From the NCBI RefSeq assembly GCF_009728935.1, contig NZ_CP034235.1, positions 3,200,001-3,264,000 of the forward strand: a DNA stretch of 64,000 nucleotides, written 5' to 3'. The DNA comes from Paenibacillus psychroresistens (lineage in GTDB: Bacteria > Bacillota > Bacilli > Paenibacillales > NBRC-103111). Shown piece after piece: positions 18,621 through 26,606 of the stretch. The notes below the pieces were generated by a model. That model was not told the origin of the DNA. It did no database searches and saw only the letters and a program-made list of their open reading frames with translations. Each line of letters opens with the position of its first letter. Position 1 is the first letter of the stretch. Made by a program: the position numbers and the translations under genes.

Positions 18621-18662
18621 AAGGCAAAAGAATCAGGGAAACCTGATTCTTTTGCCTTTTTT
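18621..18662 (+). terminator. Terminator of the pdh operon
   Basis: Perfect 17-pair stem (AAGGCAAAAGAATCAGG with its complement) and a GAAA loop, followed by a T run. One of the strongest terminators in the window. Confidence 0.95.
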
Positions 18663-18779
18663 CTAGTGCTTTATATACAAAATTCCCCTATATACATATA
18701 ATTATTGTTGGATGTAGAAAAAGTTGGTAAATGAACCATGCCATTATACCTAAAATATTTGAGAGTGGGAGGTATGTCA

Positions 18780-19706
18780 GTGATTACAGAAAGTCTAGAC
18801 TTTATTTTAAAGCTGCTAAATGTGTTTGTGATTATAATTTTTATTTTATTTTCCACTATTTTGTTTGCATATATAATGATCAAATTTAAAAAGAAATTAC
18901 TAACAAAAAATAAATTCTTACTTTGGCTGTTGTTTGCTCTATGGATTGTCGTGGGAAGTTGGGTAATAAATAAAGAAAACGCTCCGTCTAAGCCTGAAAT
19001 GGTTCAGCAAACTGAAAACAAAAAAACTGAAAATAAAGAATTTGAATCAATTAAATTAAAAACACAACAATACCTAAAAAATAAATATCAAATGGCTCTT
19101 CAAGTGTCACAAATTGAATATTCTTGGGAAACGAATGATTATATTATGAAAGCTTTTGCAATAGACAGGCCAGGAGTTATATTTGATGTGTTTTTTAATA
19201 AACAACTCCAATCAATAATGGATACTTATCTAATTCTTTATTGGAAGCATGATGTAATAACGGAATTAAAACTATTATTATTAAATTTATATTTACCTGA
19301 ACAGGTTTATTCGGACGATTCATCAGAAAATCGTGTTGAGGGTGCAATAAATCTAGATCAAAACCTATATAAATCTATCATTCATAGTAAAGCATCTGAA
19401 ATTCCAAGTTATAAGAAAATTGTTGATAATTATCCCTACAAATCCTCCATTAGGTTGACATATTATTTAAAATTAAATCTAACAATTGAAAACAAACAGG
19501 AACAATTTAATAAGGTATTTGAAGTAATTCAGTTTTATCGAAGTAAAAAACTTAGAATTGGGGGCTTAGATATTCATTTTTGCGATACAACAAATGAAAG
19601 GCTTACTCACAATATTAATATTATTGGTGAAAAAGATTCTAAGAGAATTACGAGCCCCAAAGATATTGAGCAATTTTTTAGTACTGTAAAATATAATGAA
19701 AAATAA
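18780..19706 (+). CDS. Hypothetical membrane-anchored protein
   Basis: A 308-residue protein if started at GTG 18780, which has GGGAGG 7-8 bases upstream; the longer frame from ATG 18738 includes this ribosome site and is less likely. Two hydrophobic segments (about residues 12-35 and 48-64) are followed by a Lys/Glu-rich linker and a soluble domain of about 220 residues with KAFAIDRPGVIFDVFF and KLRIGGLDIHFCD. No family recognised. The composition is very AT- and Lys/Asn-rich compared with the pdh and spoIIA genes either side, suggesting acquired DNA. The soluble part probably lies outside the membrane. Confidence 0.55.
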   Translation: MITESLDFILKLLNVFVIIIFILFSTILFAYIMIKFKKKLLTKNKFLLWLLFALWIVVGSWVINKENAPSKPEMVQQTENKKTENKEFESIKLKTQQYLKNKYQMALQVSQIEYSWETNDYIMKAFAIDRPGVIFDVFFNKQLQSIMDTYLILYWKHDVITELKLLLLNLYLPEQVYSDDSSENRVEGAINLDQNLYKSIIHSKASEIPSYKKIVDNYPYKSSIRLTYYLKLNLTIENKQEQFNKVFEVIQFYRSKKLRIGGLDIHFCDTTNERLTHNINIIGEKDSKRITSPKDIEQFFSTVKYNEK

Positions 19707-19782
19707 GGAGTGTAATTATTATGGCAAGTAATTTGCCAGTAAAACATTCCAGTGGTTTAATACGGAGAAATAATCAAAATGG

Positions 19783-19816
19783 GCTGCTGCCATTAAACTT
19801 GGGCAGCAGCTTTTTT
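19783..19816. terminator. Hairpin terminator between convergent genes
   Basis: GCTGCTGCC and GGCAGCAGC form a perfect 9-pair stem with a 10-base loop, followed by TTTTTT on the plus strand. It ends the 18780 gene and probably also the minus-strand DUF1835 gene, which stops 7 bases to the right. Confidence 0.8.
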
Positions 19817-19822
19817 GTCATA

Positions 19823-20842
19823 TTATCTCAAATAAAGCTTTCCTTCGCTCGCATCCCACCGCCAAATAGAACCTCCTTGAATCATATGAACTCCACCTAG
19901 CCAACGATCAGTGCCATTAAGCTCAATCCAATCCGCCTTATTAGCTAGAACATCCTTACCGATATCGGTAATTTCAAGTTTCCATTTATTCAGTTTTTTG
20001 TTAGCGGAACCATCCATTTTAGGCAAAGAATCAGGACCTTTCCAGCTAATTAAGGGGTGTTTACCACTCTTTAAACGCTCCAAGTATCGCCAAAACTGCA
20101 TATCCCCTAAGCCATAGTTTTTCTCCGTTTTACTGATCTGCTGAAACAAAGGTATAAGCTGTGTAACTCCCTCAGAAACAAGCTGCAGCGTTTTCTGCTC
20201 TAAGCGACTTAATCCATTGTGTGAAGAAGGAAATCTTTCTAAATGGTATGTAAAAGCCTCTTGAAGGAATGGAAGATGTGACAGGTTCTCATCTTTTATG
20301 AATCTCTCGATTTCCAATGGATCGGATGAAGCATAGACCTGCCAAGCTTTTGAAGCTAAATGCAATTGTTCCGATGTTACCTCTTGCCATTTGTCTTTAA
20401 GAGTTGCGAGCTGAGCCGTTGTAAGCTGGCCTAAACCGAGAAATAACTCGATACCGGGGAATTCTCCAATACATAAAAGCTCAAGCTTGGTTTGAGGTGC
20501 TTTGAACTTGGAAAACCAATCCAACAAATAGATTAACATGGTTTGATCAAAGAGATCATATTCGAACCAAAGAATGATTTTATCATAGACTTCATGCTCC
20601 AATAAGACTTTATATTGATCTCCGTTGTGTTTAAAGAATTTTGCTTCCGGCAATCCCATTTTCTCTTTAAAATAGGCAGCTCTCATTTTGCGAGCTTCTT
20701 TGCTTGCTAAATCCAGTAGAATCGGTCCCTCATGTAAAGACTCTCTCCAAACAAGAATATTTTCGCCAGGGGCTAGAGCTTCTAATTTATGCTTCACGGA
20801 ATCACCATTTACGATATGCAGAACAGTCATTGTTTCCATCAT
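19823..20842 (-). CDS. DUF1835 domain-containing protein
   Basis: A 339-residue soluble protein. The N-terminal part (TVLHIVNGDSVKHKL, ILVWRESLHEGPI, and the hydrophobic KIILWFEYDLFDQTMLIYLLDW) is the DUF1835 domain; the C-terminal part (about 150-330) carries the helical domain usually found with it, ending in a WRWD element. Function unknown. The start is uncertain: ATG 20842 and the next ATG lie almost on the AAGGAG site, while ATG 20830 (MTVLHIVNG) is 12 bases beyond it and begins where family similarity begins. Single-gene unit on the minus strand, divergent from dacF. Confidence 0.75.
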   Translation of the reverse strand: MMETMTVLHIVNGDSVKHKLEALAPGENILVWRESLHEGPILLDLASKEARKMRAAYFKEKMGLPEAKFFKHNGDQYKVLLEHEVYDKIILWFEYDLFDQTMLIYLLDWFSKFKAPQTKLELLCIGEFPGIELFLGLGQLTTAQLATLKDKWQEVTSEQLHLASKAWQVYASSDPLEIERFIKDENLSHLPFLQEAFTYHLERFPSSHNGLSRLEQKTLQLVSEGVTQLIPLFQQISKTEKNYGLGDMQFWRYLERLKSGKHPLISWKGPDSLPKMDGSANKKLNKWKLEITDIGKDVLANKADWIELNGTDRWLGGVHMIQGGSIWRWDASEGKLYLR

Positions 20843-20960
20843 CTCCTTGCTTAACCTTTAGGGCTATCTCAATTATAACTAGTAACCTAACTTAGATGGA
20901 ATATTTTTCTGCAAACTCGTCAACACTGTTAAAAGCGTCAATTAAAGGAGGGTCCATGTT

Positions 20961-22148
20961 ATGTTTAATTTGAAATGGAAAAGGCTAGGCATAAGTCTAC
21001 TATGTTTTCAATTGGTTGTCGTATTAGGCTTATCTATCGCATCAGCTGAGGAAAAAAAGATAGATCAGGTTGACCTCACTCCTTCTGCCAAATCAGCCAT
21101 ATTGTTGGATGTAGATACAGGTACAGTCATCCAAGAAAAAAATGGCGATGAAAAGCTGCCGCCAGCAAGTATTACTAAAATTATGACGATGCTTCTTATT
21201 ATGGAAGCCATTGATCAAGGTAAGATCAAGATGGAAGATAAAGTTCGGACTAGTGAGTACGCAGCTTCGATGGGTGGCTCACAAATTTTTCTTGAGCCTG
21301 GTGAAGAGATGTCCGTTAAGGAAATGCTGAAAGGTATTGCAATGGCCTCAGGCAATGATGCGTCGGTTGCGATGGCAGAGAAAATTGCCGGCTCTGAAGA
21401 GGTTTTTGTCCAAATGATGAATGAACGTGCTAAGCAGCTAGGGATGAATAATACACACTTTGTGAACTGTAATGGACTGCCTGCTGCTAATCATTATTCC
21501 ACTGCGCATGATATTGCCATTATGTCTCGTGCCTTGCTTCAGCATCCCGAGATTACTCAATATACAGGGGTTTATCAAGATTATTTACGTAAAGATTCAG
21601 TCAAGCCTTTTTGGTTGGTTAATACGAATAAATTGGTCCGCTTTTATGCAGGAGCAGACGGTTTGAAAACAGGCTTTACTGTGGAAGCCAAGTTCTGCTT
21701 GTCAGCTACAGCTAAACGAGACGGCTTAAGAGTGATTGCTGTTGTGCTAGGTGAGCCTGACACCAAAACTCGCAATGCTGAAGTATCGAAGCTGTTCGAT
21801 TATGCTTTCTCCCAGTATATGAGCTATCCGCTGATTAAAACCGGCGACAGTCTGGGTAATTTTAAAGTCAGTAAAGGCAAGTCTGCAACGGTTCCACTAA
21901 CGGCTAAGCATCCTTATAGCATTTTATTAAAAAGAGGTGAGGCAAGTGAGGGGATCCGTCATGAGCTACAACTCCAGCCTAAATTAAAAGCACCTATTAA
22001 AATGGGGCAGCCTATTGGCAAAATTGTTGTTTATAAAGGTGATCAATTACTCAAAGAGTTTCCATTGGAATCGCCCGTTCAAGTGAATAAAGCCAATTGG
22101 TGGGTGCTAATGAAACGAACTGTATCTCATTTATTTTCTGTAGGTTAA
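20961..22148 (+). CDS. dacF: D-alanyl-D-alanine carboxypeptidase DacF
   Basis: A 395-residue low-molecular-weight penicillin-binding protein that trims the terminal D-Ala from peptidoglycan stem peptides. After a signal peptide (cleavage near ASAEEK) it carries the active-site motifs S70-x-x-K73 (ASITK), S130-G-N (ASGND) and K236-T-G (LKTGFT). The C-terminal beta-rich domain (about 290-385) is the PBP5-type stalk, and a hydrophobic or basic end may bind the membrane. GGAGGG precedes ATG. It directly precedes the spoIIA operon as in Bacillus, where it acts in forespore cortex or germ-cell-wall maturation. Confidence 0.95.
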   Translation: MFNLKWKRLGISLLCFQLVVVLGLSIASAEEKKIDQVDLTPSAKSAILLDVDTGTVIQEKNGDEKLPPASITKIMTMLLIMEAIDQGKIKMEDKVRTSEYAASMGGSQIFLEPGEEMSVKEMLKGIAMASGNDASVAMAEKIAGSEEVFVQMMNERAKQLGMNNTHFVNCNGLPAANHYSTAHDIAIMSRALLQHPEITQYTGVYQDYLRKDSVKPFWLVNTNKLVRFYAGADGLKTGFTVEAKFCLSATAKRDGLRVIAVVLGEPDTKTRNAEVSKLFDYAFSQYMSYPLIKTGDSLGNFKVSKGKSATVPLTAKHPYSILLKRGEASEGIRHELQLQPKLKAPIKMGQPIGKIVVYKGDQLLKEFPLESPVQVNKANWWVLMKRTVSHLFSVG

Positions 22149-22231
22149 GCGCGAAATCCGTATTTTGACCTTAGCGAATTATGACGGTTTTCTTCTACTT
22201 TTAGCAGATTTTTTCTAGTTTTGTCACCCAT

Positions 22232-22260
22232 GCAGGAATCAGTTCTTGCTTGTAGAAATC
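22232..22260 (+). promoter_or_regulatory. Sigma-H-like promoter of the spoIIA operon
   Basis: GCAGGAATC and GTAGAAATC are separated by 11 bases, close to the sigma-H pattern (RnAGGAWWW, 11-12, RnnGAAT), with one mismatch in each element. It lies 110 bases before spoIIAA, whose operon is sigma-H dependent in B. subtilis. A Spo0A box was not found with confidence. Confidence 0.55.
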
Positions 22261-22370
22261 AATGTTCATGAAGGCTGACAATAAGGATTGTTTACTTGGC
22301 TTAAAGTTACTATGGGAAGTAGCTTGCTAGCCTTACAATCGGCATTGCAGTTGGGGAGGAGTGAACAGAT

Positions 22371-22724
22371 ATGAGTCTTCAAATTGAATTGGAGTCGAAT
22401 CGCAAAACGTTGATCGTTCGTCTGAAGGGAGAGCTCGATCATCATACCGCCGAAGCCGTTAAAATTCGGATGGAGCATGCAATCTTGCATGAACAGATCA
22501 CACACATTATTCTCAGCTTGAAGGATTTGAATTTCATGGATAGCTCTGGCTTGGGGGTTATTCTTGGCAGGTACAAACAGGTTACGGCTAAAGGTGGCAA
22601 AATGGTTGTTTGCGACATCAGTCCGTCGATCCATAGGCTTTTTGAAATGTCGGGTTTATTCAAGATATTAGCTATTCACAAAAACGAGCGACAAGCGATC
22701 TCGAGCTTGGAGGTCGTCTCATGA
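22371..22724 (+). CDS. spoIIAA: Anti-sigma-F factor antagonist SpoIIAA
   Basis: The STAS-domain anti-anti-sigma factor of the forespore programme; when unphosphorylated it displaces sigma-F from SpoIIAB. The 117-residue protein carries the phosphorylated serine at S58 in [13 protein letters not shown], the same position as in B. subtilis. GGAGGAG precedes ATG. It overlaps spoIIAB by 4 bases (ATGA), the coupling expected for the partner-switching pair. Confidence 0.98.
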   Translation: MSLQIELESNRKTLIVRLKGELDHHTAEAVKIRMEHAILHEQITHIILSLKDLNFMDSSGLGVILGRYKQVTAKGGKMVVCDISPSIHRLFEMSGLFKILAIHKNERQAISSLEVVS

Positions 22725-23176
22725 GTAAAAAAGATGCACGTAATTTCATGTCACTGCAATTTGCCAGCCTTTCCGAGAATGAGGGTTTTGCCCGTGTCGC
22801 TGTAGCTGCTTTTATTGCCCAATTGGATCCAACGATGAATGAACTGACGGATATTAAAACAGTGGTTTCTGAAGCTGTAACCAATGCGATTATCCATGGT
22901 TATGATAATGCGTCTAATGAAATAATCTCGATTTCAGCAGAAATTATCGGTGAACAAATTACACTAATCGTTGAAGATACAGGTGCAGGAATTGCAGATT
23001 TAGATTTAGCTCGTCAACCGCTTTACACTTCGAAGCCTGAGCTGGAACGCTCTGGAATGGGATTTACGATTATGGAAAATTTTATGGATGATATTGAGAT
23101 TGTTTCGGGCGTTGGCAAGGGAACCATCGTTAAAATGACGAAGCGAATTGAATCAAAAAAAGCGTTGTATAACTAG
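22721..23176 (+). CDS. spoIIAB: Anti-sigma-F factor / serine kinase SpoIIAB
   Basis: Binds and holds sigma-F and phosphorylates SpoIIAA. The 151-residue GHKL-type kinase has the N box ([15 protein letters not shown]), the ATP-lid G1 box [14 protein letters not shown] and G2 region [20 protein letters not shown] is 7 bases before ATG. Length and order match the Bacillales spoIIA operon; five extra residues precede the usual MRNFM start (here ARNFM). Confidence 0.98.
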   Translation: MSKKDARNFMSLQFASLSENEGFARVAVAAFIAQLDPTMNELTDIKTVVSEAVTNAIIHGYDNASNEIISISAEIIGEQITLIVEDTGAGIADLDLARQPLYTSKPELERSGMGFTIMENFMDDIEIVSGVGKGTIVKMTKRIESKKALYN

Positions 23177-23188
23177 GGGTCTGATGTT

Positions 23189-23944
23189 ATGGATGTCCAT
23201 TTGAAGCACGCCGCTCATCACTATCTCGACGATGCGGAAGTTAAACGATTGATCGCCCTAAGTCAATCCGGCGATAACGTAGCTCGAGATACGTTGGTCA
23301 ATTGCAATATACGCTTAGTATGGTCCGTAGTTCAACGTTTTTTGAACCGTGGCTACGAGGCTGAGGATTTATTTCAAATTGGTTGTATAGGTTTGTTGAA
23401 ATCGGTGGATAAATTTGATTTATCTTATGATGTGAAATTTTCAACCTATGCGGTGCCAATGATAATCGGTGAAATTCAGCGCTTTCTGCGAGATGACGGA
23501 ACCCTAAAAGTGAGCCGTTCTTTAAAGGAGCTTGCTAACAAAGTAAGAAAAATGAAAGATGAATTATCGAAGAATAACGGACGTATTCCGACGATTAATG
23601 AAGTGGCAGAAGCTTTACAGATTACACCAGAGGAAGTTGTTTTTGCCCAGGATGCCAGTAAACCACCATCTTCCATTCATGAAACAGTCTTTGAAAATGA
23701 TGGTGATCCGATAACATTGATGGATCAGATTGCCGATGAATCTCAGGAAAAGTGGTTTGAAAAGCTTGCTTTAAATGAGGCAATCGGCACTTTATCGGAG
23801 CGTGAGCGATTGATCGTTTACCTACGGTATTACCGTGATCAAACCCAATCTGAGGTAGCTAATCGACTTGGGATCTCCCAAGTTCAAGTCTCGAGGTTAG
23901 AGAAAAAAATTCTGCAATCGATCAAAAACCAGATCGCTCAATAG
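23189..23944 (+). CDS. sigF: RNA polymerase sigma factor SigF (forespore)
   Basis: The first forespore-specific sigma factor. The 251-residue protein has region 2 (RNCNIRLVWSVVQRFLNRGYEAEDLFQIGCIGLLKSVDKFD-like order, with DLFQIGCIGLLKSV as the core-binding motif), region 3 (VSRSLKELANKVRKMKDEL) and region 4 (LSERERLIVYLRYYRDQTQSEVANRLGISQVQVSRLEKK). The site before ATG is weak (GGGGTCTGATGTT), so expression may depend partly on coupling to spoIIAB, 12 bases away. Its stop lies inside the terminator stem. Confidence 0.98.
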   Translation: MDVHLKHAAHHYLDDAEVKRLIALSQSGDNVARDTLVNCNIRLVWSVVQRFLNRGYEAEDLFQIGCIGLLKSVDKFDLSYDVKFSTYAVPMIIGEIQRFLRDDGTLKVSRSLKELANKVRKMKDELSKNNGRIPTINEVAEALQITPEEVVFAQDASKPPSSIHETVFENDGDPITLMDQIADESQEKWFEKLALNEAIGTLSERERLIVYLRYYRDQTQSEVANRLGISQVQVSRLEKKILQSIKNQIAQ

Positions 23945-23961
23945 AGTGATCTGGTTTTTTT
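23924..23961 (+). terminator. Terminator of spoIIA-sigF
   Basis: AACCAGATC pairs perfectly with GATCTGGTT, with a further CTC/GAG inside, followed by seven T. It overlaps the last codons of sigF, so the spoVA genes downstream are transcribed separately. Confidence 0.85.
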
Positions 23962-24057
23962 CCAATTCCTATTTCCCCGGAAAAACAATACATTATCCAA
24001 TCCATCCTATGCTATAATTAGCAAGTACAAATTTTATTGAAAGGTTGTGATAATGAA

Positions 24058-24666
24058 ATGAACGATCGTGAAATCTTGGAATTGGTGCTTCAAAAAGTAA
24101 CAAATATTGAAACCGATGTGGCAGAGTTGAAGGCAGACGTGGCAGAGTTGAAGACTGATGTAGCAGTGTTGAAGGCAGACGTGGCAGAGTTGAAGACAGA
24201 CGTGGCAGAGTTGAAGACAGATGTAGCAGTGTTGAAGACAGACGTGGCAGAGTTGAAGACAGATGTAGCAGTGTTGAAGACAGACGTGGCAGAGTTAAAG
24301 GCTGACGTTGCAGTGTTGAAGACAGACGTAGCAGAATTAAAGTCAGATGTCGTAGTTTTGAAGACAAACGTAGCTTTACTACAGTCAGACGTAGCTTCAC
24401 TACAGTCAAACGTTGCCATCCTGGAATCCAATGTTTCACTTATCCAAAAGGACTACAAGAACTTGACTCAGAAAGTGGATATTATTCTTGAACAGACGGC
24501 TGGCTTAACTGAATCTCAAGTGGTTACATCAAGTAAGCTCAAAGAATTGTCAGAAGATCAGATGTCTATTAAGGAAATTATTGGCGAACAAATGGTTACT
24601 ATTCATACAATTAAGCGAAATATGTTTTTTTCATTAACAGAACGTGTGAAAGAGCAAACTTCTTAA
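24058..24666 (+). CDS. Heptad-repeat coiled-coil protein
   Basis: A 202-residue protein made largely of tandem heptads of the type VAELKTD or VAVLKAD (about residues 22-126), predicted to form a long parallel coiled coil. It has a short N-terminal head (MNDREILELVLQKVTNIETD) and a C-terminal helical tail (KVDIILEQTAGLTESQ... MFFSLTERVKEQTS). The DNA repeat unit is 21 bp. The frame is also open at TTG 24037, but ATG 24058 is the natural start; a three-codon ATG-AAA-TGA overlaps just before it and the ribosome site (AAAGG) is poorly spaced. Function unknown; such proteins can act as scaffolds, spacers or adhesion stalks. No signal peptide. Confidence 0.65.
   Translation: MNDREILELVLQKVTNIETDVAELKADVAELKTDVAVLKADVAELKTDVAELKTDVAVLKTDVAELKTDVAVLKTDVAELKADVAVLKTDVAELKSDVVVLKTNVALLQSDVASLQSNVAILESNVSLIQKDYKNLTQKVDIILEQTAGLTESQVVTSSKLKELSEDQMSIKEIIGEQMVTIHTIKRNMFFSLTERVKEQTS
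24121..24435 (+). repeat. 21-bp tandem repeat, about 15 units
   Basis: Fifteen consecutive 21-base units of the pattern GCAGAGTTGAAGACAGACGTG with alternating GCAGTGTTGAAG variants. The first ten units are nearly identical and the last five diverge. Each unit encodes one heptad, so gain or loss of units keeps the frame and changes only coiled-coil length. Confidence 0.95.
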
Positions 24667-24678
24667 TAAAGCTGATTG

Positions 24679-24761
24679 AAGAGCCTGTTTAATAAATGCT
24701 ACATAGTGCGTGATTAAGTGGAAAAACCCTCACCCCAAGCTCAATTATTAAACAGACTCTT
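24679..24761. repeat. 17-bp inverted repeat with 49-bp spacer
   Basis: AAGAGCCTGTTTAATAA and TTATTAAACAGACTCTT match at 16 of 17 positions in inverted orientation. The element spans 83 bp between the coiled-coil gene and the GNAT gene. It may be a large terminator-like hairpin or a small non-coding mobile element remnant; no T tract follows. Confidence 0.5.
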
Positions 24762-24795
24762 TAACCAAATGATTACTTTTATAGGATGTGTTAGC

Positions 24796-25329
24796 TTGAA
24801 CTATTGGCAGGGAAAACAAATAAAGCTTCGCACTATAGAAATGAAGGATATTGAATTTTTCGAGAGCTTGGATTATGAATTTGATAAGAATGTCGATGCC
24901 ATTCATTTACCGAAAACCAAGGATCGTACAAGAGCATGGATGGAAAAAGAAATGCAGATGCGTTTTGGAGATGCTTTCCGTTGGGTTGCTGAGAATACAG
25001 ATGGACAAGCCGTAGGAACCATTGATACGTTCGCTTGTGAACGCAGAAATGGCACCTTTAAGTACGGAATTGCCGTTGCTCGAGAATACTGGGGACAGGC
25101 CTATGCCAAGGAAATGATTCATTTGGTGCTGCGCTATTATTTTCACGAGCTAGGTTATCAGAAGGTAACTCCTCATGTTTATGCGTTTAATGAGCGTTCA
25201 TTACGCTTGCATCAATCCCTTGGTTTCACTCAAGAAGGCCGTTTGCGGAATATGGTTTATACGGATGGGCAATATTATGATGAAATCCATTTCGGGCTAA
25301 CTAAGGCGGAATTCGCCAATTGGAAATAA
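24796..25329 (+). CDS. GNAT-family N-acetyltransferase (RimJ/RimL-like)
   Basis: Probably starts at TTG 24796 (MNYWQGKQIKLR, 177 residues): the longer frame from GTG 24718 runs through an inverted repeat and has no ribosome site, whereas AGGATGTG precedes TTG 24796. The fold follows RimJ/RimL-type enzymes: KIKLR-like first strand, RWVAENTDGQAVGTIDTF, the acetyl-CoA strand FKYGIAVAREYWGQAYAKEMIHLVLRYYFHELG, then HVYAFNERSLRLHQSLGFTQEGRLR and VYTDGQYYDEIHFGLTKAE. It likely acetylates an amine on a protein, antibiotic or small molecule; the substrate is unknown. It interrupts the usual sigF-spoVAA adjacency. Confidence 0.85.
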   Translation: MNYWQGKQIKLRTIEMKDIEFFESLDYEFDKNVDAIHLPKTKDRTRAWMEKEMQMRFGDAFRWVAENTDGQAVGTIDTFACERRNGTFKYGIAVAREYWGQAYAKEMIHLVLRYYFHELGYQKVTPHVYAFNERSLRLHQSLGFTQEGRLRNMVYTDGQYYDEIHFGLTKAEFANWK

Positions 25330-25370
25330 AAGACCAGTCGTCATTATGACTATGGGTCTTTTATTTTTTG
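25328..25370 (+). terminator. Terminator after the GNAT gene
   Basis: AAAAGACC and GGTCTTTT form the outer stem, with AGTC/GACT pairing inside, followed by a T-rich tract. It overlaps the GNAT stop codon. Confidence 0.75.
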
Positions 25371-25413
25371 CATACTATACCTGATTGTACCTTTTTTGGA
25401 AGAGGGGTAACTC

Positions 25414-26067
25414 ATGGTAGATCAACAGAATGCGACCCTGTATATACGTTTTCGCAAACGTGTCAGATTAGATAAAGCCCAGCCTATTTTATTACGAAAT
25501 ATTGCAGACATATTATCCGATCCGGAAATCGAACAGAAGCTTCAAACTCATGTAATTAGCTATCCCCAGCCTCAGGATGGGAATTTGGTGCTGGTTGATA
25601 TGCTGATGGTCATTCGCAGTATTCGTGAGATCTATTCAAATCTTAAAATCGAAAGCTTCGGAGAGCCTCATGTTTTAATTGAGATCAAGAGTGAGCGGGC
25701 TCGTCCTCACTTCATAATATTGGCTTTGGTATGGTTGCTTTTGTTCGTTGGTTCCGGATTAACTATTCTCAATTTTCATGCTGATGTGAGCATGCTGGAG
25801 GTTCATCAACGGATCTATCAGCTGCTGACAGGAAAGCATCTTGAGCATCCTTATTTTCTGCAAATTCCCTATTCGATTGGAATAGGTTTGGGCATGGTAC
25901 TTTTCTTCAACCACGTATTCAAAAAGAAGTTCAGCGAGGAGCCAAGTCCGCTTGAAGTGGAAATGTTTCTGTATCAAGAAAGCACTAATCGTTATGTGAT
26001 TACCCAGGAATATGGAAAAATTCGCAAGCGAAAAAAGAGGGATAACGATGACGAATCTCCTTTCTGA
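25414..26067 (+). CDS. spoVAA: Stage V sporulation protein AA
   Basis: A 217-residue membrane protein of the SpoVA group involved in movement of dipicolinic acid into and out of the spore. The N-terminal half (about 1-100) is a soluble domain with LYIRFRKRVRLDK at the start; two membrane segments follow (about 105-126 and 148-170), then a basic cytoplasmic tail ending RKRKKRDNDDESPF. GAGGGG precedes ATG. It overlaps spoVAB by 20 bases. In B. subtilis the gene is read by sigma-G; a clear sigma-G promoter was not found here. Confidence 0.93.
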   Translation: MVDQQNATLYIRFRKRVRLDKAQPILLRNIADILSDPEIEQKLQTHVISYPQPQDGNLVLVDMLMVIRSIREIYSNLKIESFGEPHVLIEIKSERARPHFIILALVWLLLFVGSGLTILNFHADVSMLEVHQRIYQLLTGKHLEHPYFLQIPYSIGIGLGMVLFFNHVFKKKFSEEPSPLEVEMFLYQESTNRYVITQEYGKIRKRKKRDNDDESPF

Positions 26068-26479
26068 TGTTGTTTTTGCTCTTGTAGAAATTCTGATTGG
26101 ACTTGCTGGCGGACTTGCGGTTGGCGGTGGTTTTGTTGCTTTTCTTGTTGTATTGGACATTATTCCAAGGCTGGTCCATCTTTCTAAATCGTATAATTCA
26201 ATTCATTTATACGAAGGAGCGGTGGTAACAGGGGTGATGGTTTGGAGCACGCTGGACTTTTTCGACTGGCAGCTGAAGCTGTCTCCTATATCTACAATTT
26301 ACATTGGCCTTATGGCGGGGTGTTTTGTCGGAATGCTGGCTGCGGCACTTACCGAGGTTATTAATGTTCTGCCTATTATGGCTAAGCGACTAGGTATGGA
26401 TGGTTATATGATGTGGCTATTGTCAGCGATGATATTAGGGAAGGTGCTGGGCTCATTGTTTGAGTGGCTGGTATTTTAA
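26048..26479 (+). CDS. spoVAB: Stage V sporulation protein AB
   Basis: A 143-residue, highly hydrophobic protein with about four membrane segments (VVFALVEILIGLAGGLAVGG, YEGAVVTGVMVWSTL, ISTIYIGLMAGCFVGMLAAAL, MWLLSAMILGKVLGSLFEW), matching SpoVAB. ATG 26048 is selected by AGAGGGATAACG just upstream; the frame is also open from 26012. It lies within the end of spoVAA. Unlike B. subtilis, spoVAC to spoVAF do not follow; the next gene is lysA. Confidence 0.93.
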   Translation: MTNLLSDVVFALVEILIGLAGGLAVGGGFVAFLVVLDIIPRLVHLSKSYNSIHLYEGAVVTGVMVWSTLDFFDWQLKLSPISTIYIGLMAGCFVGMLAAALTEVINVLPIMAKRLGMDGYMMWLLSAMILGKVLGSLFEWLVF

Positions 26480-26510
26480 GCTAATCTGAGACGAATGGAG
26501 GCCGAGAATA

Positions 26511-26539
26511 TTGTCATATTGTTGTTGATATGTTACTTT
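26511..26539 (+). promoter_or_regulatory. Candidate lysA promoter
   Basis: TTGTCA and TACTTT with a 17-base spacer, 67 bases before lysA. The leader is too short to hold a lysine riboswitch, which is the common control of lysine genes. Confidence 0.4.
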
Positions 26540-26606
26540 ATATATACTGGTAACCGCCATTAATGGCTTATTCATATTAGGTTTTATAGGGGAGAGGAAT
26601 CACAGA

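Noticed and set aside
24090..24431. Minus-strand open frame with repeated SATSVFNTATS-type units
   Set aside because: It is the antisense shadow of the 21-bp coding repeat; no ribosome site, and the plus frame explains the pattern as heptads.
24121..24435. CRISPR array
   Set aside because: The 21-bp units are contiguous with no spacers and are in frame within a coiled-coil gene.
25365..25413. Sigma-G promoter before spoVAA
   Set aside because: A GCATA -35 can be found but no CATWHTA at the right distance.
26480..26606. Lysine riboswitch before lysA
   Set aside because: Only 127 bases are available and no long multi-helix leader with a terminator is seen.
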